Positions 9,095 to 18,861 of a stretch of 64,000 nucleotides of DNA are shown here, piece after piece. Made by a program: the position numbers and the translations under genes. The stretch spans positions 1 through 64,000 of the forward strand of contig NZ_SCHL01000010.1 of NCBI RefSeq assembly GCF_004099695.1, read 5' to 3'. The notes under the pieces are model-generated. The model searched no databases. It saw only the letters and a list, made by a program, of their open reading frames with translations, and was not told where the DNA came from. Numbering within the stretch: the first letter of the stretch is position 1; the number at the start of each line of letters is the position of its first letter. This DNA is from Methanosarcina sp. MSH10X1 (GTDB taxonomy: Archaea; Halobacteriota; Methanosarcinia; Methanosarcinales; Methanosarcinaceae).

Positions 9095-10399
9095 TCAAAT
9101 CTTTCGTTTGTCGATAACCTTCTTTGATTTTCCTTCCGAGCGGGGCAGAGAGCCGTGTTCCACGAGCTCCACCTCGACAGCAAGGTTCAGTACGCTCTTC
9201 AGGGCACCTGAAATCTTCCTTTTAAGCGCCATCATGTCTGACATCTTGTCGCTGAAAGCCGACTCATGCATTTCAATCTGGACTTTCATGGAATCAAGGG
9301 GTCCGATCCTGTCTACAATAATCATGAAATGGTTTCCGACCTCAGGAATCTTCATCAGGACCGATTCCACCTGTCCGGGGAACACATTGATGCCGCGCAC
9401 AATAATCATATCGTCCGAACGGCCGCTTATGCGTGTAATTCTCGGGTGGGTTCTTCCGCACGGGCAGGGCTCCGAAAGTTTTCTTGTAAGGTCTTTTACC
9501 CTGTAGCGGATCAGAGGAAGGGCTTCTTTGGTGAGGGTCGTGATAACAAGTTCTCCGATCTCTCCGTCAGGGACAGGTTCTCCGGTTTCGGGGTTAAGAA
9601 TCTCAACCAGGAATTTGTCTGCCCAGATATGAATTCCGCACTGAGCTGAACATTCGGTAAAAAGGGGACCGCTCATTTCCGAGGTTCCGTAAATATCATA
9701 TGCTTTTATTCCGGATTCGGATTCTATTCGCTTCTTGAGTTCCTCGGACCAGGGTTCAGCCCCAAAAAAGCCTATTTTCAACTTCGTTTCGTCCCTGAGG
9801 CTGATACCTAATTTTCTTGCAGTCTCGATCATAAAAAGGAAGTACGAAGGCGTGCAGGCTATAGCAGTGACCTCAAGGTCTTTCATCAGTTCAAGCTGAC
9901 GTTCGGTGTTTCCGGAACTTGTCGGGAGTACGGTTGCACCCAGCTTCTCGCTTCCGTAATGAGCACCAAGTCCACCTGTAAAAAGCCCGTACCCGTAACT
10001 TACCTGGAGAATATCATCCTCTCCCATTCCAACAGAAGTAAATCCCCTTGCAAGGGATTCAGCCCATTCATCGATATCATTCTGGGTATACCCTACTACA
10101 GTCGGTTTGCCTGTTGTGCCCGATGAGGCATGGAAACGGGTGAGCTCCGTATTCGGGACGCAAAACATACCTGTCGGATAGGTATCTCTGAGATCCTGCT
10201 TAACTGTAAAAGGCAACTTCCTGACATCCTCAAGAGTCTGGATGTCTTCCGGCTTAACACCATGTTCATCAAACCTTTTTCTATAGAAAGGGGAGCGCTC
10301 ATACACATAATGTACAAGTTGTTTCAACTTTTCTTCCTGCAGCTTCTTTAAATCCTCTACAGGCATCATCTCTATCTCAGGATCCCAGTATTCTGGCAT
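9095..10399 (-). CDS. paaK: Phenylacetate-CoA ligase (AMP-forming)
   Basis: 434 residues of the adenylate-forming PaaK family, which activates an aryl acid to its CoA thioester with ATP. The nucleotide loop SSGTTGKPT is at residues 92-100, the IYGTSEMSGP motif is near 245, and the GRSDDMIIVRGINVFP hinge is near 330. A CPCGR pair after residue 315 is typical of this clade. In methanogens without phenylacetate degradation these enzymes likely activate aryl acids such as arylacetates for amino acid biosynthesis; that role is inferred. Length matches the family. Confidence 0.85.
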   Translation of the reverse strand: MPEYWDPEIEMMPVEDLKKLQEEKLKQLVHYVYERSPFYRKRFDEHGVKPEDIQTLEDVRKLPFTVKQDLRDTYPTGMFCVPNTELTRFHASSGTTGKPTVVGYTQNDIDEWAESLARGFTSVGMGEDDILQVSYGYGLFTGGLGAHYGSEKLGATVLPTSSGNTERQLELMKDLEVTAIACTPSYFLFMIETARKLGISLRDETKLKIGFFGAEPWSEELKKRIESESGIKAYDIYGTSEMSGPLFTECSAQCGIHIWADKFLVEILNPETGEPVPDGEIGELVITTLTKEALPLIRYRVKDLTRKLSEPCPCGRTHPRITRISGRSDDMIIVRGINVFPGQVESVLMKIPEVGNHFMIIVDRIGPLDSMKVQIEMHESAFSDKMSDMMALKRKISGALKSVLNLAVEVELVEHGSLPRSEGKSKKVIDKRKI

Positions 10400-10888
10400 T
10401 TTTTCACACTCTGTATATCTTATGATTGGGCTCTTTATCCCAGGCCCGATATTTTCAGCTTATTTTTTCGGTTATATATCCCATTTAATGCCTCTTTAAG
10501 GCCATGCTTCAGTTCCGGTTCTCTCTTCTATCTTCAATCTAACCTTCTTACTACGGAGTCTCAGATATCCAGCGGATATATACTGCCGGCAAATATAATA
10601 TGAAGATTAAGCTTGACTAATATGAAGATTAAGCTGGATTCTCATATAAATATTAGCTGTTAAGCTGGAAAAAAATTTCTTAAGTTGACTTGAAAGCTAG
10701 TTGCATAAAGAGAAGGATCTGCCGGTAAAATCCGCTGTAGGTTCTAAAATAGTCAGTAAATTTACTCCTGGCCGTGATTATAAAATCAGTAGGTTCCGAT
10801 ACTTTGGGGCAGGGTAGATTTGAAGTATATTATGGAGTACGGGATTTTTGAAGTATATCCTGAAGTATAATTCCTTTACTTTTAAAAA
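10400..10888. other. Intergenic stretch with a 22-bp direct repeat
   Basis: About 490 bases without a gene, between two minus-strand genes. Two tandem 22-bp copies (10596-10617 and 10618-10639) share TAATATGAAGATTAAGCT. It must contain the paaK promoter near its left end; no clear TATA box can be assigned. Confidence 0.6.
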
Positions 10889-11896
10889 TCACTCATCTTC
10901 AAGCTCTTCGATCTCATCCTCTAAAGATGTCTCTTTTGACCTTGCTCCAAACGAGACTTCAAGAATCTGCTTTGTCCTTTCCCTGCATTTATCGAGCACT
11001 TCTTTCATGTCTGCAACCACGTCGATTCCGGCAGCTCCGGAATGCCCTCCGCCTGTGCCGCTATACTCGTTACTTATATCTTCCATTAGCTGGCCAAGAT
11101 TAACTCCGGCGTTTACAGCGTCACGTTTCGCTCTTGCACTTATTCTGGCGCTCTCGCCTTTGACTGTGCCAACAAAAGCAACATCAGCTCCAATATTAAT
11201 TAGCATGGAGGATGCCGAGCCTCCAAAAGAGCTAACATGGGAAGATGCGATCAACATATCCTGTACTCTATCAAGTTCGACGCGGCTGGCAGCTTTCAGG
11301 ATAGCTATCCGCATGGAAATGTCCTGCGGGGTAGCAGCCATAAGGTCTAGCACTTCCCCGTACTCAACGCCACTATCCTCAATTATTTTTGCCACTGTCC
11401 GGAACGTATCTGCAGATGCATGTTTGAAATGTCCTGTATCAGTTACAATTCCTGTGAGCATCCCGATACCCACCCGCCGATTAATCGGTGCGCCCATTGC
11501 TTTCAAAATATTGTAAACTATTTCTACGGTAGAGGTACTGTTCCTGTGCAGATAAAATTCAGCTTTTTCTGTCAGAGCTGTGGTTGTATGGTGATCGATC
11601 ACACAATATCTCGTAAGCTCCAGATCATTTAATTGGGCTTTTGTCGAAGTATCAACCACAACAACAAAACCGTAATCAGCAGGATTGGGCTTGTCCACGA
11701 CTTCAATCCCGAGTCTTTCTATAAGCACAGACGCTACACGATTACAGCCGTCCACAAGTCCTACAGTACCCCCGATCGCTTCTGAAAGGGCAAAAGCACT
11801 GCTAATCGCGTCCGGATCTGCATTCCGGTGGCACAAATACAAAATGTTTCGATAGTCAAGGAGCCGGTTGAAAAACTCCGCTTCATCAACTTCCAT
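10889..11896 (-). CDS. DHH-family phosphoesterase (RecJ/NrnA-like)
   Basis: 335 residues with the DHH catalytic domain followed by DHHA1. Metal ligands visible are His23 and Asp27/Asp29 in CHRNADPD, Asp82 in VDTST, the DHH triad at 101-103 and Asp in TDTGHF near 150. The DHHA1 signature GTGGGHSGAAG sits near 277. Such proteins hydrolyse short oligonucleotides or cyclic dinucleotide products; which substrate applies here cannot be read from the sequence. The acidic tail EDEIEELEDE is probably disordered. Confidence 0.85.
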   Translation of the reverse strand: MEVDEAEFFNRLLDYRNILYLCHRNADPDAISSAFALSEAIGGTVGLVDGCNRVASVLIERLGIEVVDKPNPADYGFVVVVDTSTKAQLNDLELTRYCVIDHHTTTALTEKAEFYLHRNSTSTVEIVYNILKAMGAPINRRVGIGMLTGIVTDTGHFKHASADTFRTVAKIIEDSGVEYGEVLDLMAATPQDISMRIAILKAASRVELDRVQDMLIASSHVSSFGGSASSMLINIGADVAFVGTVKGESARISARAKRDAVNAGVNLGQLMEDISNEYSGTGGGHSGAAGIDVVADMKEVLDKCRERTKQILEVSFGARSKETSLEDEIEELEDE

Positions 11897-12033
11897 TGTC
11901 TACTCTGGCTATCGTTTTTAGAGGCATTGATCTCCCGGATTCAAGAATTTCGGGAAATCGGCATGATTTCTGTATGAATTTACCAAAGCCATACTTTTAT
12001 TTCCTATTCCATATGAGGGAATAAAAAATAAAA

Positions 12034-12387
12034 TTATTCTGCTCTGGTGCCCAATGCCTGCTGGATCTGCTCCTGAAGCTGTTTAAATCGAGAAGTCAGC
12101 CTTTCTTCCTGCCTGGTTATGGACTGAAGCCTGAGTGAGAGCGTTTCTTCCCTATCTTTCAGTTTTGTTATAGACTCCCCTTTGCTCGTTTTTATTACCA
12201 GCTCCCCTACGTTGCGATAAACTATTGCATCGTCAGCGAGCCTTTCCAGTTCTTCAAGAGCCATCTTGGACTCTTTTTGCATAGCTTCAATCTGTGATTT
12301 TTGCATGGACAGAGCCTGTATCTGCTGCTGTATCTGCTGAAGCTGTGCAATCTGGTTCTGAACTTGAGGGGGTAATTCTGCACTCAT
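12034..12387 (-). CDS. pfdB: Prefoldin beta subunit
   Basis: 117 residues: two long coiled-coil helices flanking a beta hairpin (VYRNVGELVIKTSK), the beta-class prefoldin layout. Four beta and two alpha subunits form the hexameric chaperone that hands unfolded proteins to the thermosome. The ATG at 12387 is preceded by AGGTGAAAATCAA, giving a good ribosome binding site. A TATA-like run near 12535-12550 on this strand suggests a leader of about 120 nt. Confidence 0.93.
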   Translation of the reverse strand: MSAELPPQVQNQIAQLQQIQQQIQALSMQKSQIEAMQKESKMALEELERLADDAIVYRNVGELVIKTSKGESITKLKDREETLSLRLQSITRQEERLTSRFKQLQEQIQQALGTRAE

Positions 12388-12850
12388 TTGATTTTCACCT
12401 GAGTCCTCAATAAACCTGAAGGGATTTTAATGTTTCTGTCCTTCCAGCTTTCGAAAAATCCTCTTTCGGCACTTGAAATCAATCTGGAACTCGCCTGCCG
12501 GAAACTCAGGTAACATAATCTTAATAGATAGATAGTATAATAATCATTAATCTGGATTGGAAACGGCTTAATTAATCCCAAAATGACTTAATTAGCCCTG
12601 ATTCCGAAACTTGATAAAATTTCCCTGGCAAGAGGTAATATATAAAAGATCAGTTATCAAAAAATGATTGTAAAAACTAATTTAAAAAATCGTTTATCAA
12701 AACTGACTTAACAAAAAAACGTTTAACAAAAGATCGTTTAACATATGATAATCATAGATGGATAATTATAATTATCTTCATTAAATTACAATTAGTCTCA
12801 TTAAGATTAATTTAAACTCTGAACGACTAATATGCAGGAGACCTTCGAAA
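12388..12850. other. Divergent promoter region of pfdB and the M42 peptidase
   Basis: About 460 AT-rich bases between divergent genes. Three related copies of WCGTTTAWCA start at 12690, 12719 and 12734, all upstream of the peptidase. They resemble the CGTTTTT motifs of the cdh leader only superficially. No protein gene is supported; a 65-codon open frame reading toward pfdB is rejected. Confidence 0.55.
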
Positions 12851-13924
12851 ATGGAAGAAAGCGAAAACCTTACAGAAATAAAATCTCTACTTGAAAAATT
12901 TACAAATGCTCACGGAATTTCAGGTTTTGAGCATGATATCCGAGAACTGCTTAAAAAGGAGCTTGAACCTTATGTTGATACTGTACGGAGAGACTGCATG
13001 GGAAATCTCATAGCTGTCAAAGAAGGAGAAGGCCCTTCTATAATGCTGGCTGCCCATATGGACGAAATAGGGCTTATGGTCAGGTACATTGATGATAATG
13101 GCTTCCTAAGGTTTGTCGGGATTGGGGGATGGTTTGACCAGACCCTTCTTAACCAGAGAGTTGTAGTTCACGGCAAAAATGGTTCGATACCCGGAGTTAT
13201 CGGGTCCAAGCCTCCTCATGTAATGAAAGATGAGGACAGGAAAAAGCCTGTGAAGCTGGATGATATGTTCATCGATATAGGTGCAAAAGACAGGGAGGAT
13301 GCTGAAAACCTGGGAATTGAGATAGGTACGACAGCGTCACTAGACCGGGAGTTTGTATCCCTGGCAAACGGAAAGGTAACTTCAAAGGCATTTGACGACC
13401 GTGCAGGCCTGGTAATCCTTATTGAAGTCATGAAACGGCTTTCCAAACATAAAATCAAAGCGAATCTCTTTGCCGTAGGTACCGTCCAGGAAGAGGTGGG
13501 GCTGAAGGGTGCAAAAACCTGTGCTTTTGGGGTTTGTCCGAACATTGCGCTTGCCCTTGATACGACTATTCCTGGAGACCATCCCGGCATTACTAAAATC
13601 GACTCTTCCCTTGAACTCGGGAAGGGACCTGTAATTACCGTAGCCGATGCATCCGGTAGAGGGCTTTTAGTTCATCCGCAGATTCTTAAGTGGCTTAAAG
13701 AGACTGCCGCTGAAAATAAGATTCCTTACCAGCTTGGAGTTGGGTCCGGGGGCACAACCGATGCAACCTCAATACACCTCACAAAAGAAGGTATTCCTAC
13801 GGGTACGGTCAGCATAGCCACCCGCTACATCCATTCCCCGGTTGAGGTTCTGGATACGGCAGACATTGAAGCTTGCGTTTCTTTAATCGTAAAAGCAGTG
13901 GAAAACGTGGGCAGATATTTTTAA
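12851..13924 (+). CDS. M42-family metallo-aminopeptidase (TET type)
   Basis: 357 residues. Family metal and catalytic motifs are visible: AAHMDEIG (His69, Asp71), KAFDDRAG near 180, the QEEVG acid pair near 217, ALDTT near 235 and a late His in ATRYIHSP near 325. M42 enzymes are cobalt- or zinc-dependent aminopeptidases forming dodecameric TET particles that clear peptides made by the proteasome. The ATG at 12851 is preceded by AGGAGA. It appears monocistronic and is followed by a strong hairpin terminator. Confidence 0.9.
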   Translation: MEESENLTEIKSLLEKFTNAHGISGFEHDIRELLKKELEPYVDTVRRDCMGNLIAVKEGEGPSIMLAAHMDEIGLMVRYIDDNGFLRFVGIGGWFDQTLLNQRVVVHGKNGSIPGVIGSKPPHVMKDEDRKKPVKLDDMFIDIGAKDREDAENLGIEIGTTASLDREFVSLANGKVTSKAFDDRAGLVILIEVMKRLSKHKIKANLFAVGTVQEEVGLKGAKTCAFGVCPNIALALDTTIPGDHPGITKIDSSLELGKGPVITVADASGRGLLVHPQILKWLKETAAENKIPYQLGVGSGGTTDATSIHLTKEGIPTGTVSIATRYIHSPVEVLDTADIEACVSLIVKAVENVGRYF

Positions 13925-14550
13925 AGCCGACTTCCGCTTCGGGATCACAGAAAATCTTCATTTTCTGGGAATTGCGATGTAGTCGTAGCAGCACGAGATC
14001 CTTTTCGCTTCGCTAAAAAGGGCAAAATTCTAAAGTTGCAGCATTTATACCAGAATAGCGCTTTAGCAGAGCTGCAGCTCTGCAGTGCGCTATCTTTTTT
14101 GTTTTCTGATCCTATTCATTACGATTTGAAAGCCGATTAATACATCTTTAATAATATAATAAAAATGTACTTATTGCGGTCTTCTTGAAAGCAGTTTATC
14201 CTTTTATTAATGAGAACTTTAACTCGATTGATTATTAAGAATGTAGTATTATAATGAAGTAATTTTGAGTTTTGGGATGAGCCTACACTCTATATTATGT
14301 TAATTGTTAACTGGAAACTAAAAATACTATGGTCTACTATTGAAGAAGAGTTTTCAGAGCGCCACGGCAAAACCTGGAGATCTTTCTGAAAAAGCCGGGT
14401 TCCTGAGAAAAATATATGTAATTTGTATAATAAAATAAAGTTGCAAAATTGGACATAATATTATAATATAATAAGTATCTTATTTTGATATTATCTCCGA
14501 ATTACTGAAGAAGTCTAATAAACCTATATTAATAGAACAAAGACTGAGGG
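13925..14550. other. Intergenic stretch after the M42 peptidase
   Basis: About 630 bases with no gene. Its left part carries the terminator hairpin at 14055-14100; the right part is AT-rich promoter DNA (ATTATAATATAATAAG near 14460-14475) for the citramalate synthase gene. Confidence 0.55.
14055..14100 (+). terminator. Strong hairpin terminator
   Basis: An outer stem ATAGCGC (14055-14061) pairs with GCGCTAT (14087-14093); inside lies an 18-bp self-complementary segment (14066-14083). A CTTTTTT run follows. This is a textbook stem plus U-tract 130 nt past the peptidase stop. Confidence 0.75.
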
Positions 14551-16041
14551 ATTGTATTATTCGAAAACATCCGCTTTCTGGACACTACTTTGAGAGACGG
14601 TGAACAAACACCTGGCGTTGCCCTGACGAAGGACAAGAAGCTTTTAATTGCCCGGGCCCTTGATGAGATGGGAGTCTCGGTAATTGAGGCCGGTTCTGCA
14701 ATCACTTCCGAAGGTGAAAGGGAATCTATCAGGGCTGTTGCAAACGCAGGACTTGATGCCGAAATTTGCAGCTACTGCAGGATCGTAAAGTCCGACGTTG
14801 ACCATGCTCTGGAGTGTGACGTTGACTCTATCCACCTTGTATCACCTGTTTCGGACCTTCATATCCGAACGAAAATTAAAAAGGACCGGGACGCGGTACG
14901 GCAGATCGCAGCTGAAGTAACTGAGTATGCCAAGGACCACGGCCTGATAGTGGAACTGAGCGGAGAAGATGCCTCGCGCGCAGATCCTGAATTCCTGAAG
15001 GCTATCTATGCCGATGGAATAGCTGCAGGCGCTGACAGGTTATGCTTCTGCGATACTGTAGGACTTCTGGTACCTGAAAAAACTACCGAGCTTTTCCGGG
15101 ACCTGTCTTCCTCTCTGAAAGCCCCTATAAGCATTCACTGCCACAACGATTTCGGGTTAGCAACTGCAAACACGGTTGCTGCGCTTGCGGCAGGGGCAAA
15201 ACAGGCCCATGTAACCATAAACGGGTTAGGAGAAAGAGCCGGAAATGCATCTCTGGAAGAAGTAGTCATGAGTTTAGAATGGCTATATAAATATGATACA
15301 GGTATCAAACATGAGATGATCTACCGGATTTCAAGGCTTGTAAGCCGGCTTACAGGCATTCCGGTATCCCCCAATAAGGCTCTTGTAGGCGGGAATGCAT
15401 TCACTCACGAAGCAGGCATCCATGTTCACGGCCTTCTGGCCGATAAGGCAACCTATGAACCTATGAGTCCCGAGTATATCGGAAGACAGCGGCAGATCGT
15501 ACTTGGAAAACATGCAGGTCGGAGTTCGATATCCCTTGCCTTAAAGGAAATGGGGCTTGAAGCCGATGATGCCCAGACCGAGGAGATTTTCAACAGGGTC
15601 AAGCAGATGGGAGACCAGGGAAAGCATGTAACTGATGCTGACCTGCAGACTATTGCGGAAACCGTACTTGATATCTATAAAGAACCCCTCGTAAAGCTGG
15701 AAGAGTTTACCATTGTATCCGGAAACCGGGTGACTCCAACGGCATCGATAAAACTTAACGTAAAAGATAAGGCTATAGTACAGGCAGGAATCGGAAACGG
15801 GCCTGTGGACGCTGTAATCAATGCCATCCGGAGAGCTGTAAGTTCCTGTGCGGAAGATATCATTCTCGAAGAATATCACGTAGACTCGATTACTGGCGGA
15901 ACCGATGCCCTTGTTGAAGTAAGGGTAAAACTTTCCAAGGACGGAAAGGTAGTTACTGCAAGTGGAGCCAGAACCGACATTATTATGGCTTCCGTGGAAG
16001 CCGTAATGAATGGAATGAACCGTCTTATCCGGGTCGAGTGA
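14551..16041 (+). CDS. cimA: (R)-citramalate synthase / 2-isopropylmalate synthase family
   Basis: About 496 residues of the LeuA/CimA family, condensing acetyl-CoA with a 2-oxo acid. Visible motifs are [15 protein letters not shown] at the N-terminus, [14 protein letters not shown] near 200, [10 protein letters not shown] near 225, and a full C-terminal regulatory domain. The text is close to M. jannaschii CimA as I recall it, so pyruvate is the likely substrate and isoleucine the product, in line with ilvB-ilvN-ilvC downstream. The start is odd: the first ATG/GTG/TTG is TTG 14590, which would cut FLDTT away, while the open frame continues to 14548. I place the start provisionally at ATT 14551; GAGGG lies at 14546-14550. 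Confidence 0.8.
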   Translation: MVLFENIRFLDTTLRDGEQTPGVALTKDKKLLIARALDEMGVSVIEAGSAITSEGERESIRAVANAGLDAEICSYCRIVKSDVDHALECDVDSIHLVSPVSDLHIRTKIKKDRDAVRQIAAEVTEYAKDHGLIVELSGEDASRADPEFLKAIYADGIAAGADRLCFCDTVGLLVPEKTTELFRDLSSSLKAPISIHCHNDFGLATANTVAALAAGAKQAHVTINGLGERAGNASLEEVVMSLEWLYKYDTGIKHEMIYRISRLVSRLTGIPVSPNKALVGGNAFTHEAGIHVHGLLADKATYEPMSPEYIGRQRQIVLGKHAGRSSISLALKEMGLEADDAQTEEIFNRVKQMGDQGKHVTDADLQTIAETVLDIYKEPLVKLEEFTIVSGNRVTPTASIKLNVKDKAIVQAGIGNGPVDAVINAIRRAVSSCAEDIILEEYHVDSITGGTDALVEVRVKLSKDGKVVTASGARTDIIMASVEAVMNGMNRLIRVE

Positions 16042-16073
16042 TTCCAGAAGGATGAATCTTAAAAATTTCTCAG

Positions 16074-16100
16074 GAGGACTTTTCTGTCCTCTCTCTTTTT
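16074..16100 (+). terminator. Hairpin terminator after the citramalate synthase gene
   Basis: GAGGAC (16074-16079) pairs with GTCCTC (16086-16091) over a 6-nt loop, followed by TCTCTTTTT. It separates this gene from ilvB, which has its own promoter. Confidence 0.65.
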
Positions 16101-16164
16101 CCTGCTGTAGAAATTTTGAAATAAGATACCTCTGTCATTTCTGGAGTCAGGAAAAACCCTTATC

Positions 16165-16174
16165 CATATATAAC
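16165..16174 (+). promoter_or_regulatory. TATA box of ilvB
   Basis: CATATATAAC is a good archaeal TATA element. A start about 25 nt later, near 16195, leaves a leader of roughly 130 nt before the ilvB ATG at 16325. Confidence 0.55.
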
Positions 16175-16215
16175 ATGATCGATTATGATGTATTCGGAAA
16201 ATTCATAACGAAAGC

Positions 16216-16286
16216 CTGTCAGAGATAAGTATTTCTGATAGACACACCCTTACTGGAAGCATCTCACTTCAGGGTGAGTATCCAGT
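16216..16286 (+). promoter_or_regulatory. Structured ilvBN leader with possible pseudoknot
   Basis: A first hairpin pairs CTGTCAGA (16216-16223) with TCTGATAG (16234-16241). Next, CACCCT (16245-16250) can pair with AGGGTG (16271-16276) and ACTGGA (16252-16257) with TCCAGT (16281-16286); the two pairings interleave, as in an H-type pseudoknot. A competing hairpin CTCAC (16263-16267)/GTGAG (16274-16278) would break the first of these. This suggests RNA-based control of branched-chain amino acid synthesis, but it is inference from base pairing alone. Confidence 0.45.
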
Positions 16287-16324
16287 TAAATCTAGGTTTC
16301 AATTAGAGAAATAGGAGTTAAATA

Positions 16325-18091
16325 ATGACAACCGGGTCAACAGAAAAAGTTAATGGCGCAAGGGCTCTGATAAAGTGCCTGGAAGAAGAAGGGGTTGACA
16401 CCATCTTCGGATATCCAGGAGGGCAGATCATTCCCTTCTATAATGAACTTTATGATTCAAATCTGCGCCATATACTTGTGCGCCATGAACAGGCAGCAGC
16501 TCACGCTGCGGACGGGTACGCCCGTGCTACTGGAAAGACCGGGGTCTGTGTTTCCACTTCAGGTCCCGGAGCAACCAATCTGGTAACAGGCATTGCTACC
16601 GCATATATGGACTCAGTACCTATTGTAGCCTTAACAGGTCAGGTCCCTACGTTCCTGATAGGTAACGATGCTTTCCAGGAAGCCGATATTACGGGAATTA
16701 CCCAGCCCATTACCAAGCACAACTACCTTGTACAGGATGCAAACGAGCTCCCAAGAATTGTAAAGGAAGCTTTCCATATCGCTTCTACCGGAAGGCCTGG
16801 CCCGGTATTAATTGACCTTCCAAAGGACGTACAGAACGCTGAGATTGACTTCTACTATCCTGACAAAGTAGAGCTCAGAGGATATAAGCCAACGTACAAA
16901 GGCAATACCCAGCAGATTAAACGCGCTGCCGAAGAAATAGCAAATTCCTGCATGCCTATAATTTATGCAGGCGGCGGAGTTATCAGCTCTAATGCAAGTG
17001 CCGAACTTGTGGAACTCGCCGAGACGATCAGTGCTCCGGTTACCACCACTCTTCTGGGAATTGGCTCAATTCCGACAGAGCATCCCCTGTATGTTGGGAT
17101 GCTTGGAATGCACGGAAGCAAATACGCAAACTATGCTGTCCAGGAGTCCGATCTTATTATTGCTGTGGGAGCGAGATTCGATGACCGAGTGACCGGAAAA
17201 CTCGAATCCTTTGCTCCCAACGCCAGGGTTATTCACATTGATGTTGACCCTGCCGAGATCTCCAAGAACGTGAAAGTTCATATTCCAATTGTCGGAGATG
17301 CAAAGCAGATACTCAAATCACTGAATAAATACATCCGGTGCTGCAATTCCGGGGCATGGCTTGAGAAAATAGACCACTGGAAGAAAGAGTATCCCCTTAG
17401 CTATAGCCAGGTTTCACCTGATGTTATAATGCCTCAGTTTGTCATCGAGCAAATCTCCGAGGCATGCAGGGACGCGATTATAGTTACCGAAGTCGGGCAG
17501 CATCAGATGTGGGCTGCTCAGTTCTTTAAATATAAGAAGCCACGCACTTTCATCACATCAGGCGGGCTTGGCACAATGGGGTACGGTTTCCCCGCAGCCA
17601 TAGGAGCAAAGGTCGGCAGGCCGGATAAGACTGTTATCAATATCGCAGGCGACGGTTCTTTCCAGATGAATTCCCAGGAGCTTGCAACTGCAGTCCAGAA
17701 TGATATTCCGGTTGTCTCCGTTATCCTGAATAACGGTTACCTGGGTATGGTCAGGCAGTGGCAGGAACTGTTCTATGACAGGCGGTATTCTCACACTTTC
17801 ATCAAGGGCAGCGTTGACTTCGTGAAGCTTGCCGAGGCCTATGGAGCCCTTGGACTGCGTGCGGAAAAGCCGTCCGAGGTACGGCCCGCAATCGAAGAAG
17901 CTGTCAACTCGGGCAGACCTGCTGTTGTTGAGGTTATTGTTGAGTGTGAGGCAAATGTTTATCCTATGGTACCGGCAGGAGCAGCAATCAACGAAATCCT
18001 TGACCCTGAGGGACATGCAGATACCCCGTGCGCCATGCCTGACCTGCGTGCTGCAACAGCAGACAGGGTGCTTGACCTGGAGGAACACTGA
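16325..18091 (+). CDS. ilvB: Acetolactate synthase large subunit
   Basis: 588 residues. This thiamine diphosphate enzyme makes acetolactate or acetohydroxybutyrate, the first shared step to valine, leucine and isoleucine. Visible are [11 protein letters not shown] near 29-39, the catalytic Glu55 in [15 protein letters not shown], the FAD-domain [10 protein letters not shown] near 285, and the ThDP/Mg motif [15 protein letters not shown] through LNN near 440-470. The ATG at 16325 follows TAGGAG. Its stop shares one base with the ilvN start (TGATG), so the two subunits are translationally coupled. Confidence 0.96.
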   Translation: MTTGSTEKVNGARALIKCLEEEGVDTIFGYPGGQIIPFYNELYDSNLRHILVRHEQAAAHAADGYARATGKTGVCVSTSGPGATNLVTGIATAYMDSVPIVALTGQVPTFLIGNDAFQEADITGITQPITKHNYLVQDANELPRIVKEAFHIASTGRPGPVLIDLPKDVQNAEIDFYYPDKVELRGYKPTYKGNTQQIKRAAEEIANSCMPIIYAGGGVISSNASAELVELAETISAPVTTTLLGIGSIPTEHPLYVGMLGMHGSKYANYAVQESDLIIAVGARFDDRVTGKLESFAPNARVIHIDVDPAEISKNVKVHIPIVGDAKQILKSLNKYIRCCNSGAWLEKIDHWKKEYPLSYSQVSPDVIMPQFVIEQISEACRDAIIVTEVGQHQMWAAQFFKYKKPRTFITSGGLGTMGYGFPAAIGAKVGRPDKTVINIAGDGSFQMNSQELATAVQNDIPVVSVILNNGYLGMVRQWQELFYDRRYSHTFIKGSVDFVKLAEAYGALGLRAEKPSEVRPAIEEAVNSGRPAVVEVIVECEANVYPMVPAGAAINEILDPEGHADTPCAMPDLRAATADRVLDLEEH

Positions 18092-18576
18092 TGAAACACA
18101 CGCTTGCAGTCCTTGTGGAAAATAAGTCAGGAGTCCTCTCCAGGGTCTCTGCGCTTTTCTCAAGGCGCGGATACAATATCGACAGCCTGGCTGTGGGAGT
18201 TACCGAGGACCCGGAGATCTCCAGGATGACTATTGTGGTTCACGGAGATGACCATGTGCTCGAACAGGTTACAAAGCAGCTTAACAAGCTAGTGGATGTA
18301 ATAAAGGTCTCGGATATCGGGGGCGATGAAACCGTAGAAAGGGAACTCGCTCTGATTAAGGTAGCAGCCGATGCCAGTACACGCTCCGAAATCATCCAGA
18401 TTGTGGATATCTTCAGGGCAAGAATTGTGGATGTAGCTCCTAAGTCAATGACTGTCGAAGTAACCGGGGATGAAGCCAAAATTGAGGCAATCGAAAAACT
18501 TCTCAGGCAGTTCGGGATTAAGGAGATGGCAAGGACAGGCAAGATTGCCCTGGTCCGCGGTCCAAAGAAGGTTTAA
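18091..18576 (+). CDS. ilvN: Acetolactate synthase regulatory subunit
   Basis: 161 residues with an N-terminal ACT domain ([34 protein letters not shown]) and the C-terminal ALS small-subunit domain. It activates IlvB and confers valine feedback inhibition in characterised relatives. Length matches the IlvH/IlvN family. It begins inside the ilvB stop codon. Confidence 0.95.
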   Translation: MKHTLAVLVENKSGVLSRVSALFSRRGYNIDSLAVGVTEDPEISRMTIVVHGDDHVLEQVTKQLNKLVDVIKVSDIGGDETVERELALIKVAADASTRSEIIQIVDIFRARIVDVAPKSMTVEVTGDEAKIEAIEKLLRQFGIKEMARTGKIALVRGPKKV

Positions 18577-18647
18577 ATATTAAGGGCAGGTAAAGAAAGG
18601 TAGCTGCTTAATTATTTTTCACAGATTGGGGCCGCCGGAAGTGTTTT

Positions 18648-18665
18648 AAAACCCCCGGGGGTTTT
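18648..18665. other. GC-rich perfect palindrome between ilvN and ilvC
   Basis: AAAACCCCCGGGGGTTTT is an 18-bp perfect palindrome 72 nt past ilvN in otherwise AT-rich DNA. As RNA it would need to open its centre to form a loop. It could be a terminator or processing site that separates ilvBN from ilvC, or a protein-binding site. Confidence 0.5.
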
Positions 18666-18861
18666 GTTAAAGGTAGGCTTGAGATTTCAGGCGCTTCCTG
18701 TAACTTCAAAAAGCTGCCCCTCTCCAAAGAAGCAACTTTTTGAGAATTGACTTAAAGCAATTTAGTTCTAGGGAAAGCAAATTGAGTTCATAATTGTATG
18801 CTTCCTAAAGACATGTGAGAAGCTTTGCTCAAAAACTGAAAACTTATCAGGAGAATCAAGT

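Noticed and set aside
12384-12581. 65-codon frame overlapping the pfdB start by 4 nt on the same strand
   Set aside because: The overlap is suggestive, but the frame runs through the likely pfdB promoter and its product has no recognisable pattern.
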